Assembly: GCF_014472395.1 (NCBI RefSeq)
Contig: NZ_JACSZW010000005.1
Coordinates: forward strand, 186,001 to 250,000
Origin: Pedobacter sp. N36a
GTDB taxonomy: Bacteria > Bacteroidota > Bacteroidia > Sphingobacteriales > Sphingobacteriaceae
Direction: 5' to 3'
DNA length: 64,000 nt
The notes beneath the pieces were generated by a model that saw only the letters and a list, made by a program, of their open reading frames with translations, was not told the origin of the DNA and made no database searches. The position numbers and the translations under genes are program-made. Below are positions 42,787-52,476 of this stretch, one piece after another (position 1 is the first letter of the stretch; each line of letters begins with the position of its first letter).

Positions 42787-45700
42787 TTAAAAATTAGCAT
42801 TAACACCTAAGGAAATATTTTTTGGCATCGGAAAACCTGCCATCACATCAGGATCCAAGTCTTTTTTATTAGCTACCCAGATTATACCTAAATTGCTTGC
42901 ATAAGCATATAACTCAAGTGACCTAAACCCTATCTTTTTTATTACTCTATTCGGCATGGAGTAACTCATTTTGATATCATTTAATCTAATATGATCACCT
43001 TTTTCAACTGTAGCTTCAGAATTATTATAAAATTCATCACGGCGACTATTGGCTGGATAAACTAAAGAAGGAACATCCGTAAACCCCTCATCTCCTGGAT
43101 TCTGCCATCTTTGCCCATACTCAGGCTGTTTATAGCTTCCTGCAAACAAAGCACTATAGTATATTGAATTCCTTCTAAAAGAATACCCCATTTTATATAT
43201 AACATTAATTGAAAGTTCTATACTTTTATAAGTGAAAGTATTTCTAAATCCCCCAAAAAAGGTAGGGACTCTAGAACCATGAAATACCAACTCAGAAATA
43301 TTATTAACTTCCCCAATTTTTATGTAATCAGTACTAATTTCTGAATTCAAATAGCCCTGTGGATTTCCTAACTGATCGAGTCCTGCTGATTTATAACTGA
43401 AGATTGAGTTAATTGGATAACCTAAAATCGGATTCATAAACACGGTATTGTTTACCACATCAGTATTTGTTCCTTTATTTAACATATAAGTGGTTATTTT
43501 ATCCTTTGAGAAATTCAGTATAAAATTGCTATGCCATTTAAATAGCTTATCAAGATTTCTAGAATTTAGTTGAAGATCCATTCCCCTTGTTTTTGTATTA
43601 GCAGCATTGCCAGTATAAGTTTGGACACCACTTTGTGGGGCTATTGGCGAAGTCCCAATTAAGTCCTTCCCTTTTTTAATATAAAACTCTATACTTCCAC
43701 TGAGAACACTTCTTTTTAGATCAAAGAAAAGGCCCAGATTTATATTTTGGACACGTTCCCAGCGTAATGAGGGATTTGGGGGATTTATGATCTCTAAATA
43801 TGGTGCATTGTAAAGATTTGGCGAATAAGTAAGTGCTGTTGTAAAGGCGGTAATAGAATTATTAACATTGCCGTTATACCCAAAGCTCCCTTTAACTTGC
43901 AATTGTTGCAAAAAATCTAAACGATAAAATGGTTCATTATCTATATTCCATGCAACACCTGTAGACCAAAGTGGCACACCTTTTTGATTCCCGTTAACGC
44001 CAAACAAATTGGATCTATCTTTACGAAAACTCCCCGAAAGAATATAACGGTCATTATAAGAATAAGTCAAATTGGAATAATATGAAATATAGTTATTAAT
44101 TGTTCCGTCCTGCGAAATTGGATTTGAATTAAAACGGTTACTACTCGAGTTATAAAAATAGGGAAAGGTGGTTTGATTATCTCGAACTATACTTGTTTTC
44201 GTTTCAGGGTCATACCCATACAATCCTATACTACTACTTTCTCTATTTTCTGAGCGGATCTCATATCCAATGATTGCACTTATTGAATGTTTAGTTAAAA
44301 ATTGCTTTTGAAAATCCAGTTGAATACGGCCATAATTTGTATTCATAAAGTTATGGCTCTCCGTATAAATATTCCCCATTGGAAATGGATACTTTATTTC
44401 TCCTGTAGCCTCATTAATTTGGGTGTACTTATTGATTTCGTTTCTTACTCGAAATGAATTCAAATCGCCCATCATTTTATTTACTCCAGTAGACTTAAAG
44501 TATTGATAATTTGCTGAAATTGATAAAGGTGTTAAAATTTTATAACGAGCACCTGTATTAAAACGAATCTCTGTTGATTCAGAGTTATACGTACTTGCCT
44601 TTAGTCTAAGTTCGTCTAGTGGCCTGTATTTCCAATCTAATAATCGCCCCTTACCAGCTACATCCGTATAGGATGCACGTAATACCCCATCGGAAACAGG
44701 CAAAGGAATTCCATCAGGAGTAGCAATTTGCTCATATGGGGTATATGCATAGAACCCATTTCCAAAATCATTCAGAGACGTTGATCGGTTTAACACAAAT
44801 TCGGTAGTTACTTGTAATCTATTATTAAAAAAACCATAAGTATTAGCTCCTCTGGCAGTATACCTTCTGCTAGATTTCCCTACATCAATGGGATCATTAC
44901 GATCATAGCCAATAGAATAATTATAACTATTATTAGTTCCACCACCATTTAAATTCAAAAAATATTGTTGTTGCATCCCTCTACGATAGAAATACTTATC
45001 CTTTTGATCTCTTATGTCATATTGTTTTAAAGCCTCAATCTGAGCATCTATTGATGCTGCATTTTCTGGTGTTTTTTTTGCGAGCAATTCAATTACAGGA
45101 GTAATGAATGACCAATTATCTCGAAGCGCTGCAGTGTATTTACCCTCTGAGAATAAAAACTTTTCAATGTCTATCCATTCAGCAGAGCTCAATTGAGGTT
45201 CATAATATAAATTTGGTTTATCAGTTAAGGTTATATTAGAATTTAAAGTAACCTCTGGCTTTTTATTAAAACGTCCTTTCTTTGTGGTAATCACAATCAC
45301 TCCATTTCCAGCCCTAACACCCCAAATCGAAGCTGCAGATGCATCCTTCAATACGGTCACGTTCTCGATATCATTTGGATTGATAGAATTAAGGTCACCC
45401 TCATAAGGAAAATTATCAATAACAATAAGCGGCTTCGTATTAGAAAATATCGTGCTTCTTCCTCTAACACTAATACCTGTTGGATTTCCAACAAGAGGAT
45501 CTATTAACAATCCATTAGTCACTCCTTTTAATCTACTGAGTAAATCTGGACCAACCGCTCTATTTAGTAACTTATTATCTACTACCGTAAATGAACCTGT
45601 AGCTCTATCCTTTTGTACATTCTGATATCCTGTACTTACAATTTGTACTTCATCCAGCTTATCACTACCCGCTAGTAGTTTAATGGAATTAGAAGCGTCT

Positions 45701-46287
45701 GCAGCCTTTATTTCTATAGTTTCGAACCCCAAAAATGATATGACCAAAACCGCTTTATCATCCACATTTTTCAAGATAAACTCCCCTTTATTATTTGTCA
45801 ATACAGTCCTGGAGCTTCCTTTGACTTTTACAGTCGCCCCCACCAATGGTAAATTACGCTCATCAAGCACACGGCCAGAAACATCAATTGGAGCAGTATT
45901 CCTAACAACAGATTCCCGAAAGGAAGGCTCTTCTCTCCTAATCACGATCATTTCGTCTTGTACTACATAGGTTAATGGTTTTCCAATAAGAACTTTCTCC
46001 ATCACCTCCTCAATACTTGCATTTTTAAAATTGGCTTCTATAGCTTCGGATATTTTGATCACCTCGTCTGACCATAAAACTTTATAGCCCGTTTGTGCCT
46101 TAATGGCTACAAAAAGATCCCATAGATTGGTTTTTTTCTTCACATAAGTCACGTTCTTTTGGCTGAAGCCTGAAGCGCTGACTTGCATAAGCGTGGCGAT
46201 AAGTATAACGGTGGTTAGGCGCATTATCCGCAGGATTTTAAAGACAGAACATTTAAGTTTGTCGGGTTTATAGCATATTCTGTCCAT
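42787..46287 (-). CDS. SusC/RagA family TonB-linked receptor with STN domain
   Basis: This 1166-residue protein has a signal segment (about 20-42), an STN signalling domain at about 50-110 (LWDLFVAIKAQTGYKVLW), a carboxypeptidase-D-like domain (about 133-215), a TonB plug (about 220-335; GISVRGRSTIFSNTKPLIVI) and a large beta-barrel. The STN domain links it to the FecR/ECF pair just upstream. Ligand import would trigger the cascade that transcribes this operon. The long N-terminal tail before the signal peptide suggests that a later Met (residue 22) may be the true start. Confidence 0.93.
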   Translation of the reverse strand: MDRICYKPDKLKCSVFKILRIMRLTTVILIATLMQVSASGFSQKNVTYVKKKTNLWDLFVAIKAQTGYKVLWSDEVIKISEAIEANFKNASIEEVMEKVLIGKPLTYVVQDEMIVIRREEPSFRESVVRNTAPIDVSGRVLDERNLPLVGATVKVKGSSRTVLTNNKGEFILKNVDDKAVLVISFLGFETIEIKAADASNSIKLLAGSDKLDEVQIVSTGYQNVQKDRATGSFTVVDNKLLNRAVGPDLLSRLKGVTNGLLIDPLVGNPTGISVRGRSTIFSNTKPLIVIDNFPYEGDLNSINPNDIENVTVLKDASAASIWGVRAGNGVIVITTKKGRFNKKPEVTLNSNITLTDKPNLYYEPQLSSAEWIDIEKFLFSEGKYTAALRDNWSFITPVIELLAKKTPENAASIDAQIEALKQYDIRDQKDKYFYRRGMQQQYFLNLNGGGTNNSYNYSIGYDRNDPIDVGKSSRRYTARGANTYGFFNNRLQVTTEFVLNRSTSLNDFGNGFYAYTPYEQIATPDGIPLPVSDGVLRASYTDVAGKGRLLDWKYRPLDELRLKASTYNSESTEIRFNTGARYKILTPLSISANYQYFKSTGVNKMMGDLNSFRVRNEINKYTQINEATGEIKYPFPMGNIYTESHNFMNTNYGRIQLDFQKQFLTKHSISAIIGYEIRSENRESSSIGLYGYDPETKTSIVRDNQTTFPYFYNSSSNRFNSNPISQDGTINNYISYYSNLTYSYNDRYILSGSFRKDRSNLFGVNGNQKGVPLWSTGVAWNIDNEPFYRLDFLQQLQVKGSFGYNGNVNNSITAFTTALTYSPNLYNAPYLEIINPPNPSLRWERVQNINLGLFFDLKRSVLSGSIEFYIKKGKDLIGTSPIAPQSGVQTYTGNAANTKTRGMDLQLNSRNLDKLFKWHSNFILNFSKDKITTYMLNKGTNTDVVNNTVFMNPILGYPINSIFSYKSAGLDQLGNPQGYLNSEISTDYIKIGEVNNISELVFHGSRVPTFFGGFRNTFTYKSIELSINVIYKMGYSFRRNSIYYSALFAGSYKQPEYGQRWQNPGDEGFTDVPSLVYPANSRRDEFYNNSEATVEKGDHIRLNDIKMSYSMPNRVIKKIGFRSLELYAYASNLGIIWVANKKDLDPDVMAGFPMPKNISLGVNANF

Positions 46288-46607
46288 TTCATCTGGTACG
46301 ACAAGACTTAGGGCTAGGCGAAATCATAATTTTGCTCATGAGCTAAAATTTCCTAAGTTTGCTTGTCTGATTTTAAGTTGATAGTCACTCTATTATCTGT
46401 AATTTCCGGCATTTGGCCAGGATGTGTATCGAGCACTCCTGGCCTTTTCTGCCTAGTCCCTGGGGGGATTTATGTTGAATTTCTTATCACACGGCTCATA
46501 ATTTCAGTCAGGTTTAGGTTGAGGTAATTCGGTTAATTATATAGTCCTCCTGTACCAAGTTGCGGAACAGTTGAAACAAAAATGAGAGCGTTAACCAGAT
46601 TGGAACG
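46288..46607 (-). other. Leader region of susC with hairpin
   Basis: The 320-bp gap between fecR and susC holds a stable hairpin at 46415-46444 (GGCCAGGA/TCCTGGCC with an inner GTG/CAC). A GCTCATGAGC palindrome lies nearer the gene. No T run follows the hairpin on the minus strand. The ECF-dependent promoter of susC is likely here but its sequence is not recognisable. Confidence 0.5.
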
Positions 46608-47720
46608 TTATTGGGTAACTAGGATCTTATTATCATCAATTTTAAATTTCACATCTCCGGTAAGCTCCAGCATACCGAGCACTTTTGATACTTTTTCAAA
46701 CTTGGAGATAGAACCTCCAAATATTTTTCTTTTTACTTTCGGATCTTCAAAAACAACTTCCACATCATACCATCTGGATACTTTTTTCATGATCTCTTCC
46801 AGCGACTCATTCTTAAAGGCAAACTCACCGTTCTTCCAGGATATCGCCAAATCAGCATCTGCAGGTGCGATCTCAATGACATTCCCAGAGTTAATGGCCT
46901 GCATTCCCGGCTTAAGGATCTTTGTACTTTCTCGCATAGGATTTCCAGTGCTCGATATAGTTGCGACACGAACACTCCCTTCAAAAAGCGTGGTTTTCAC
47001 GGAACCTTCATCTCTATAGCTATTAATATTGAAATGGGTCCCTAAAACAGTTACATGCTGTTCATCCGTGCTGACCACAAATGGATGTTCTTTATCTTTT
47101 GCTACTTCAAAATAAGCCTCTCCAGTAAGCCTTACACGACGGATCCCCCCATCTTCTTTTAAAGCCGTCCTGTAAGTTAAACTTGAAGCCGCATTTAGCC
47201 ATACCATAGATCCATCTGGCAAACGTACCTGGTATGTTCCACCACGCGGCGTTGAAATTGTAAATGTTTTCGATGCTTCATGGTGAATCAATGTTCCATC
47301 ATTATAGGTCAATCTCGACGCATCAATTACAACACCTGTTTTTGTCTCACTTAATGGAATCTTTTTTCCACTTTCAAGAGTCAAAAGCGCTTTATTACCA
47401 CCTGGATTAATATCCGCTACATAGTGATCTGGAGTACTCTTCTTTACAGAGAAAATAGTCCACACGCCACATACAAGTGCTATCGAAGCCGCAATTAAAA
47501 AAGTGACTAAAGGCCTGTTCATTTTCCTGGTGATTACCGCAGGTATTTCTTGTCCTCTAAGAATGCTGCGTTCTTCTGCAGCCTGCAATTCTTTATCCGT
47601 CAGCTCAATTGCTGTTGGATCCTGCTCCAGGAGTAAATTTTCAACAAAAGCTAATTCTTCGGGGCTGCAATTACCTTCATTATATTTTTCCAGTAAGTCC
47701 GCTATGTTTAGCTTTTCCAT
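46608..47720 (-). CDS. FecR family anti-sigma factor
   Basis: This 370-residue protein has a short cytoplasmic N-terminal helical region (LLEKYNEGNCSPEELAFVENL), one membrane helix at about 70-90, a FecR domain (about 130-250; TPRGGTYQVRLPDGSMVWLN, GEAYFEVAKD) and a C-terminal DUF4974 domain. It would hold the ECF sigma factor until the STN domain of the SusC receptor signals. It lies 164 bp downstream of the sigma gene and 320 bp upstream of susC. Confidence 0.93.
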   Translation of the reverse strand: MEKLNIADLLEKYNEGNCSPEELAFVENLLLEQDPTAIELTDKELQAAEERSILRGQEIPAVITRKMNRPLVTFLIAASIALVCGVWTIFSVKKSTPDHYVADINPGGNKALLTLESGKKIPLSETKTGVVIDASRLTYNDGTLIHHEASKTFTISTPRGGTYQVRLPDGSMVWLNAASSLTYRTALKEDGGIRRVRLTGEAYFEVAKDKEHPFVVSTDEQHVTVLGTHFNINSYRDEGSVKTTLFEGSVRVATISSTGNPMRESTKILKPGMQAINSGNVIEIAPADADLAISWKNGEFAFKNESLEEIMKKVSRWYDVEVVFEDPKVKRKIFGGSISKFEKVSKVLGMLELTGDVKFKIDDNKILVTQ

Positions 47721-47884
47721 TTCTGATCTATTTGATAGGTTTTATCGTAGTCTATATTCTTTTACACGACCAGAATTAGTTTATCAATTGAACTACATTC
47801 CTTTTCATGCCTTACACAACTACAGTACACTATTGTCAACTTAGGGTTCAATAAATATTTAAAAAAATGTTAAGTAGCTGTCAA

Positions 47885-48475
47885 TTAGATCAGAAAAACA
47901 AACACCATGACTGGCCCCAGCTTAGTTTTTAAGGTTTTTAAGGCCCTATGCATATTTGTTTTCACCGTATTTTCAGGAACTTTCAGATATTCCGCAATCT
48001 CTTTACGGCTCATAGCCGTCTTTCTGCTCAATTCAAAAACTTCCCGCATTTTAATCGGAAGCGCAGCAATTTCCTTTTCTATCAGTGCGGAGAGTTCATT
48101 TGATCGAACCAGTAAATCTGAGGACTCATGTTCCTCACAATAGGTAGCTTTAAAGTGGTCAATATAACGCTGAGAAATCTTTCCTCTTCTAAAATGCAGC
48201 AAAACCCTGTTCCTCATCGCTGCGAAGATAAAAGGCTCGAAGCCATTCGCGTAAGCATATTGACTACGCTTCGCCCATAAATCAACCCACACATCATTCA
48301 CCAGATCTTCTGCCAGTGGCAGATCCGTTACCCTCCGATAAGTAAAGTTGATTAAGATAGCACTATACCTTTTTAGCATTTCATTAAAAGCCGAATGGTC
48401 ATCTGCCCTCAGTAAATCAACAAGATGAGCGTCCGAATAGTCTTTATAGTCAGCAATTGATCTCATATATTCCAA
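47885..48475 (-). CDS. ECF RNA polymerase sigma factor (FecI-like, Bacteroidota type)
   Basis: This 196-residue ECF sigma factor has sigma region 2 (about 20-90; ILINFTYRRVTDLPLAEDLV, VWVDLWAKR) and region 4 (about 130-185; IAALPIKMREVFELSR, EIAEYLKVPENTVKTNMHRA). The hydrophobic tail VMVFVFLI is common in this group. It would direct transcription of the SusC/SusD/TlpA operon when freed from FecR. Confidence 0.93.
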   Translation of the reverse strand: MEYMRSIADYKDYSDAHLVDLLRADDHSAFNEMLKRYSAILINFTYRRVTDLPLAEDLVNDVWVDLWAKRSQYAYANGFEPFIFAAMRNRVLLHFRRGKISQRYIDHFKATYCEEHESSDLLVRSNELSALIEKEIAALPIKMREVFELSRKTAMSRKEIAEYLKVPENTVKTNMHRALKTLKTKLGPVMVFVFLI

Positions 48476-49360
48476 CCTAAAAATATCAAGTTTGAGCCTT
48501 ATAATAATTATATATTTTTTACACTTTTATAGCTCTAAATATGAGGATACGCCCTATTTTCGGCAGGTAAGGATTTCAAATCACCAGAGTTTTTGATAAA
48601 TGTAATTATTTCGATAAAAAAATCGCCACAAAGTACACTGTAACAGCCATTTAACATTTTAATAGCTGAGAAGCACATAAGTTTTATCCTTTTTTTATAA
48701 GTATTCATCGATTTAGTTGGAATTGTAGGTATTATCATATTTTTATACATAACTGACAATTTTAAGGTTATTTATTCTAGTGATAATCAGGTTAAAAATG
48801 ACCCTCAATTCTAAAGCGATCCAAAAGGTAATTCCTTAAAGGATGCCAAAATTGGGTATTGGCGAGTAATTGAAATTTAAAGTAAATAGCATACAGCAAA
48901 CCGATCAATCAGTACGATACTGATAAAGATCAGATTGAAAAATTAGATAGTTTTAAAAATTGACTGAATAGATATTGATGGTTGGCCGACAAACAATTGC
49001 CTCTCAATAGTTACTCCTGGAGGGATCTATATTATAATAGTATACCTCAATTATGACCCACATTGGTAACGTAAACTAATATAACAAGAATAGCACAATA
49101 AACAAAATAATTATCTAATTAAAACATCAAATAATCTCCATAATCAATTTAACCTTAAGATAGTGCAGATAGAATTTTTAGACGTAAATTGTCTATACGC
49201 TATTTGACTACGTTAAGGCACTTTTTATAGACGAAACACATAAGAAGGCCTTTTGAACAACAAATAAGTGCATTCGCAATTTTTTTATGTTAATTTGCGT
49301 TACAAGTTTTAACAAAATTTAACACGAACTATTTTACGTTTTTTTTTCATCTTTACGTCC
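48476..49360. other. Long AT-rich non-coding region
   Basis: These 885 bp between the sigma gene and PBP1A have no convincing gene. A 74-codon minus-strand frame at 48535-48759 has no recognisable feature. On the plus strand near 48828-48883 one frame reads GNSLKDAKIGYWRVIEI and then stops, which looks like a remnant of a coding sequence. A decayed gene is possible. The promoter of PBP1A should be near its 3' end. Confidence 0.4.
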
Positions 49361-51832
49361 ATGTTTAAAGAAATCCGCAATAAGTATATTCGCTACATCA
49401 GCATATTCCTATATTGCATCATCATATTCTTCTGCGCCCTGCAGCTCAACTTCTTATGGCTATTTGGCTACTCCCCATCTTATAAAGACATCAAAGCGCC
49501 CACTCAAAGTGTAGGCTCTGAACTTTATACCGCTGATGGGAAACTGATCGGCCGCTATTACAAGGAAAACCGTACACCGGTTAGCTTTAAAGAGATCTCA
49601 CCCAGCGTTATTGAAGCGCTAATCGCTACCGAAGACGTTCGTTTTTATAGCCACATGGGCATAGATTTCCGTTCCCTGCTGTCCAGTGGTATTTCTACAG
49701 CTACCGGCGACAAACGTGGGGCAAGTACCATTACACAGCAGCTGGCAAAAAACCTTTACCGCACCAGATACAACAAATCACAAGGTGTCATTAAACACAT
49801 CCCTGTAGTTCGCACCATTGTTTCCAAGTTAAAGGAATGGATGACTGCCGTAAAACTGGAATCCAATTATTCTAAAAATGACATCATCACGATGTACCTC
49901 AATACGGTCTCCTTTGGCAATAATGCTTTCGGCATAAAAACGGCCTCCCGAGTATATTTCGATAAAGGCCCAAATGAACTTCAGGTACCAGAATCTGCAT
50001 TACTGGTAGGAATGCTAAAGGGAACATCGATTTACAACCCTTTGAGAAATCCAGATAAGGCCCTGGAACGTAGAAATGTGGTTCTCGCTCAGATGAACAA
50101 GTACAATTACATCACTAAACCACAATTAGACACTTTTAAGAATACACCAATCAAACTTAAAGAAGGTAGCATTGAAGAAGGAGGCGACGGAGATTCTTAT
50201 TTACGTGCGGCAGTCGACAAGTACCTTGAAAAATGGGCAGACGAAAATGATTACGACCTTTACGAGGATGGCTTAAAGATTTATACCACCATCGATTCAA
50301 AGCTGCAAAAATATGCAGAGGAAGCCGTAGCCGATCAAATGAAGATCATTCAGAAAAGATTCTATAGCGTTTGGGGTAATGAAGACCCTTGGCAGGATTC
50401 TGAAAAGAAGAAAGTAGACTATCCTGATCGCGCCATGCGCAAACTGCCTATCTATGCCTTATTAGAAAAGAAATACAGCAACAGTCCGGATTCTGTTAAA
50501 GCCTACTTCAATAAAAAGAAGAAGATGAAAATCTTTACCTGGAAAGGCGATCGTGATACCTTATTCTCTACCATGGATTCCATACGCTACTACGGAAAGA
50601 TCATGAATGCCGGAATGATGACCATGGATCCATTCAGTGGAAAGATCAAAGTTTGGGTGGGCGGTATCGACCATAAATTTTTCAAATACGATCACGTAAA
50701 CCAAAGTAAAAGACAGGCAGGATCAACCTTCAAACCTTTCGCTTACCTGGCTGCATTGGAATCAGGAATGAGTCCTTGCGACAAATTCACCGATAAACCT
50801 GTAAAAATCACATACCAGGAAAAAGGTAAAACAGAGTATTGGGAGCCAAAAAATGCAGATTGGAACTATAGCTACAGAGAAATGTCTCTGCGCTGGGCTA
50901 TGGCAAAATCCGTAAATACCATTACTGCACAAGTGACCGAAGCAGTAGGTGCAGATAATGTGGTGAAATGGGCTAAAGAATGTGGTATTGAAAGTCCGCT
51001 GCAAGCCGTACCATCTGTGAGCCTTGGCCCAAATGACGTTTCCGTATTTGAAATGGTAAGGGCCTACAGTACTTTCCTCAATGAAGGAGTAAGAACAGAT
51101 CCTATCTTAGTGGAGAAAATTACCGATCAGGACGACAATATCATTGAAGACTTTAAAGCGAAAACAAAAAGAGTGCTTTCTGAAGAGATTGCATGGCTGA
51201 TGTTATACATGCTTCGTGGAGGTATGGAGGAACCAGGAGGAACATCTCAAGCACTTTGGGAATGGGATCTTTGGAAAAAAGGAAATCAGATCGGTGGAAA
51301 AACCGGGACTTCTTCTGACTATGTAGATGCCTGGTATATGGGCGTTACTAAAGACCTGGTCACTGGTGTTTGGGTAGGATGTGATGAACGTACCGCTCAC
51401 TTTAACAACGGTGCAAACGGAGAAGGTTCAAGAACAGCCTTACCAATTTTTGCGAAGTTCATGGAAAAAGTATATCATGATCCTAGTACAGGATATACCT
51501 ACGGCCCATTCCCGAAAGCTAAAGTAAAAATTACCAGAACAATTGATTGTCCGAGTCCGAGAATTAAAGTAGATACCGCGACTACAGATAGTTTAGCGGT
51601 AGATTCCACTAATTTTGATGCACCCGCAATGGATGATCAGCAGCCGGTATTAAAAGAAGAAGACATCATCAAAACGGAGGATAAAAAGACTCCAGAACCG
51701 GTAAAACCATCTGCCACTGAGGTTCCTTTAACCAGAAAAGAAAGAAGAGAACAGAGAAAGAAAGAACGTGAAGAAGAAAAAGAGAAAGAGCGTATAAAGA
51801 AAGAACAGGAAAAAAACAAGCCAGCTAAGTAA
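49361..51832 (+). CDS. Penicillin-binding protein 1A (transglycosylase/transpeptidase)
   Basis: This 823-residue class A PBP has one N-terminal membrane helix (about 13-35), a GT51 domain (about 60-235; ATEDVRFYSHMGIDFRSL, GASTITQQLAKNL) and a transpeptidase domain with STFK (Ser near 455), SVN (KSVNTITAQ) and KTG (GGKTGTSSD). The C-terminus is a charged Lys/Glu-rich tail. It polymerises and cross-links peptidoglycan at the inner membrane. It appears monocistronic. Confidence 0.95.
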   Translation: MFKEIRNKYIRYISIFLYCIIIFFCALQLNFLWLFGYSPSYKDIKAPTQSVGSELYTADGKLIGRYYKENRTPVSFKEISPSVIEALIATEDVRFYSHMGIDFRSLLSSGISTATGDKRGASTITQQLAKNLYRTRYNKSQGVIKHIPVVRTIVSKLKEWMTAVKLESNYSKNDIITMYLNTVSFGNNAFGIKTASRVYFDKGPNELQVPESALLVGMLKGTSIYNPLRNPDKALERRNVVLAQMNKYNYITKPQLDTFKNTPIKLKEGSIEEGGDGDSYLRAAVDKYLEKWADENDYDLYEDGLKIYTTIDSKLQKYAEEAVADQMKIIQKRFYSVWGNEDPWQDSEKKKVDYPDRAMRKLPIYALLEKKYSNSPDSVKAYFNKKKKMKIFTWKGDRDTLFSTMDSIRYYGKIMNAGMMTMDPFSGKIKVWVGGIDHKFFKYDHVNQSKRQAGSTFKPFAYLAALESGMSPCDKFTDKPVKITYQEKGKTEYWEPKNADWNYSYREMSLRWAMAKSVNTITAQVTEAVGADNVVKWAKECGIESPLQAVPSVSLGPNDVSVFEMVRAYSTFLNEGVRTDPILVEKITDQDDNIIEDFKAKTKRVLSEEIAWLMLYMLRGGMEEPGGTSQALWEWDLWKKGNQIGGKTGTSSDYVDAWYMGVTKDLVTGVWVGCDERTAHFNNGANGEGSRTALPIFAKFMEKVYHDPSTGYTYGPFPKAKVKITRTIDCPSPRIKVDTATTDSLAVDSTNFDAPAMDDQQPVLKEEDIIKTEDKKTPEPVKPSATEVPLTRKERREQRKKEREEEKEKERIKKEQEKNKPAK

Positions 51833-51991
51833 AGCGGTCCTATACCCTTCCGTATTTAAACAATGTCCTATAAAATATAGCCAGCACACCGGCATATTTT
51901 ATAGGACATTTTATATAAATGGGATTTTGTAATTCAATACCACCACATTCCCTAGCCGCATCCCCAGCATTCATGAGCACACCATAGCATG

Positions 51992-52342
51992 CTAAGACAT
52001 GATGTTAAACGGCAGCGCCACCTGATTCAACAATGGCTTACTACTGAGGATATGCTCAAAATCCAGACCTATCGTCAGGTCAATCCAATTTGGATTACAA
52101 GACCTCACCATCCGTTCCTTCTGCATCCTTGTAAAACGACTGATCACCTTAAACCTTCCCAGTGCCTGGGCCTCAGTCTTGAATTCTTCAAAATATACCA
52201 ATCTGGTGAGCTGCTGCCCGCAATCAAAAAACAGATTCGGCATCTGCTTATAAAAATCAAGCGTTTTAATTAAATCAGCGCTCATTCCAACATGTAAACT
52301 CTTGCGGTTTCTATCGGTTACGATATATACAAATTTCTTCAT
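51992..52342 (-). CDS. Degenerate GIY-YIG (URI-type) domain protein
   Basis: This 116-residue protein aligns with small URI-type GIY-YIG nucleases: KFVYIVTDRNRKSLHVGMS for the GIY...YIG part, YFEEFKTEAQAL in the middle, and CNPNWIDL near the end. The second Tyr is His. The usual REKQLK segment that carries the catalytic Glu reads GRFKVI here, so the active site looks broken. It is divergent from an S24-type repressor gene with four operator-like palindromes between them. A regulatory or DNA-binding function is possible. Confidence 0.8.
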   Translation of the reverse strand: MKKFVYIVTDRNRKSLHVGMSADLIKTLDFYKQMPNLFFDCGQQLTRLVYFEEFKTEAQALGRFKVISRFTRMQKERMVRSCNPNWIDLTIGLDFEHILSSKPLLNQVALPFNIMS

Positions 52343-52364
52343 GACTGTAGGTTTAAATGATACA

Positions 52365-52447
52365 AACTAATTAAGTTAGTATACCTATTTGGTATTCGAA
52401 TTATAATTACTAACTTTATTGGTACAATAATACTAACTATATTAGTA
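52365..52447. promoter_or_regulatory. Array of four operator-like palindromes
   Basis: Four related inverted repeats with 5-bp spacers lie in the 134-bp divergent gap: AACTAATTAAGTTAGTA (52365-52381), ATACCTATTTGGTAT (52381-52395), TACTAACTTTATTGGTA (52408-52424) and TACTAACTATATTAGTA (52431-52447). The consensus is roughly TACTAA-N5-TTAGTA. This is the layout of a CI/LexA-type operator region, and the S24 repressor gene starts 29 bp downstream. Confidence 0.75.
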
Positions 52448-52476
52448 AAAACAAATAAATACTAAACTTTTATTTT

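Noticed and set aside
46582..47019. 145-codon plus-strand frame opposite fecR
   Set aside because: It is antisense to the conserved FecR C-terminal domain and has no motif of its own.
48535..48759. 74-codon minus-strand frame
   Set aside because: No signal peptide, domain, start-site support or neighbour link. It could be a small gene, but the sequence does not support a call.
51989..52273. 94-codon plus-strand frame opposite the GIY-YIG gene
   Set aside because: The minus-strand protein matches URI-type domains along its whole length; the plus frame has nothing recognisable.
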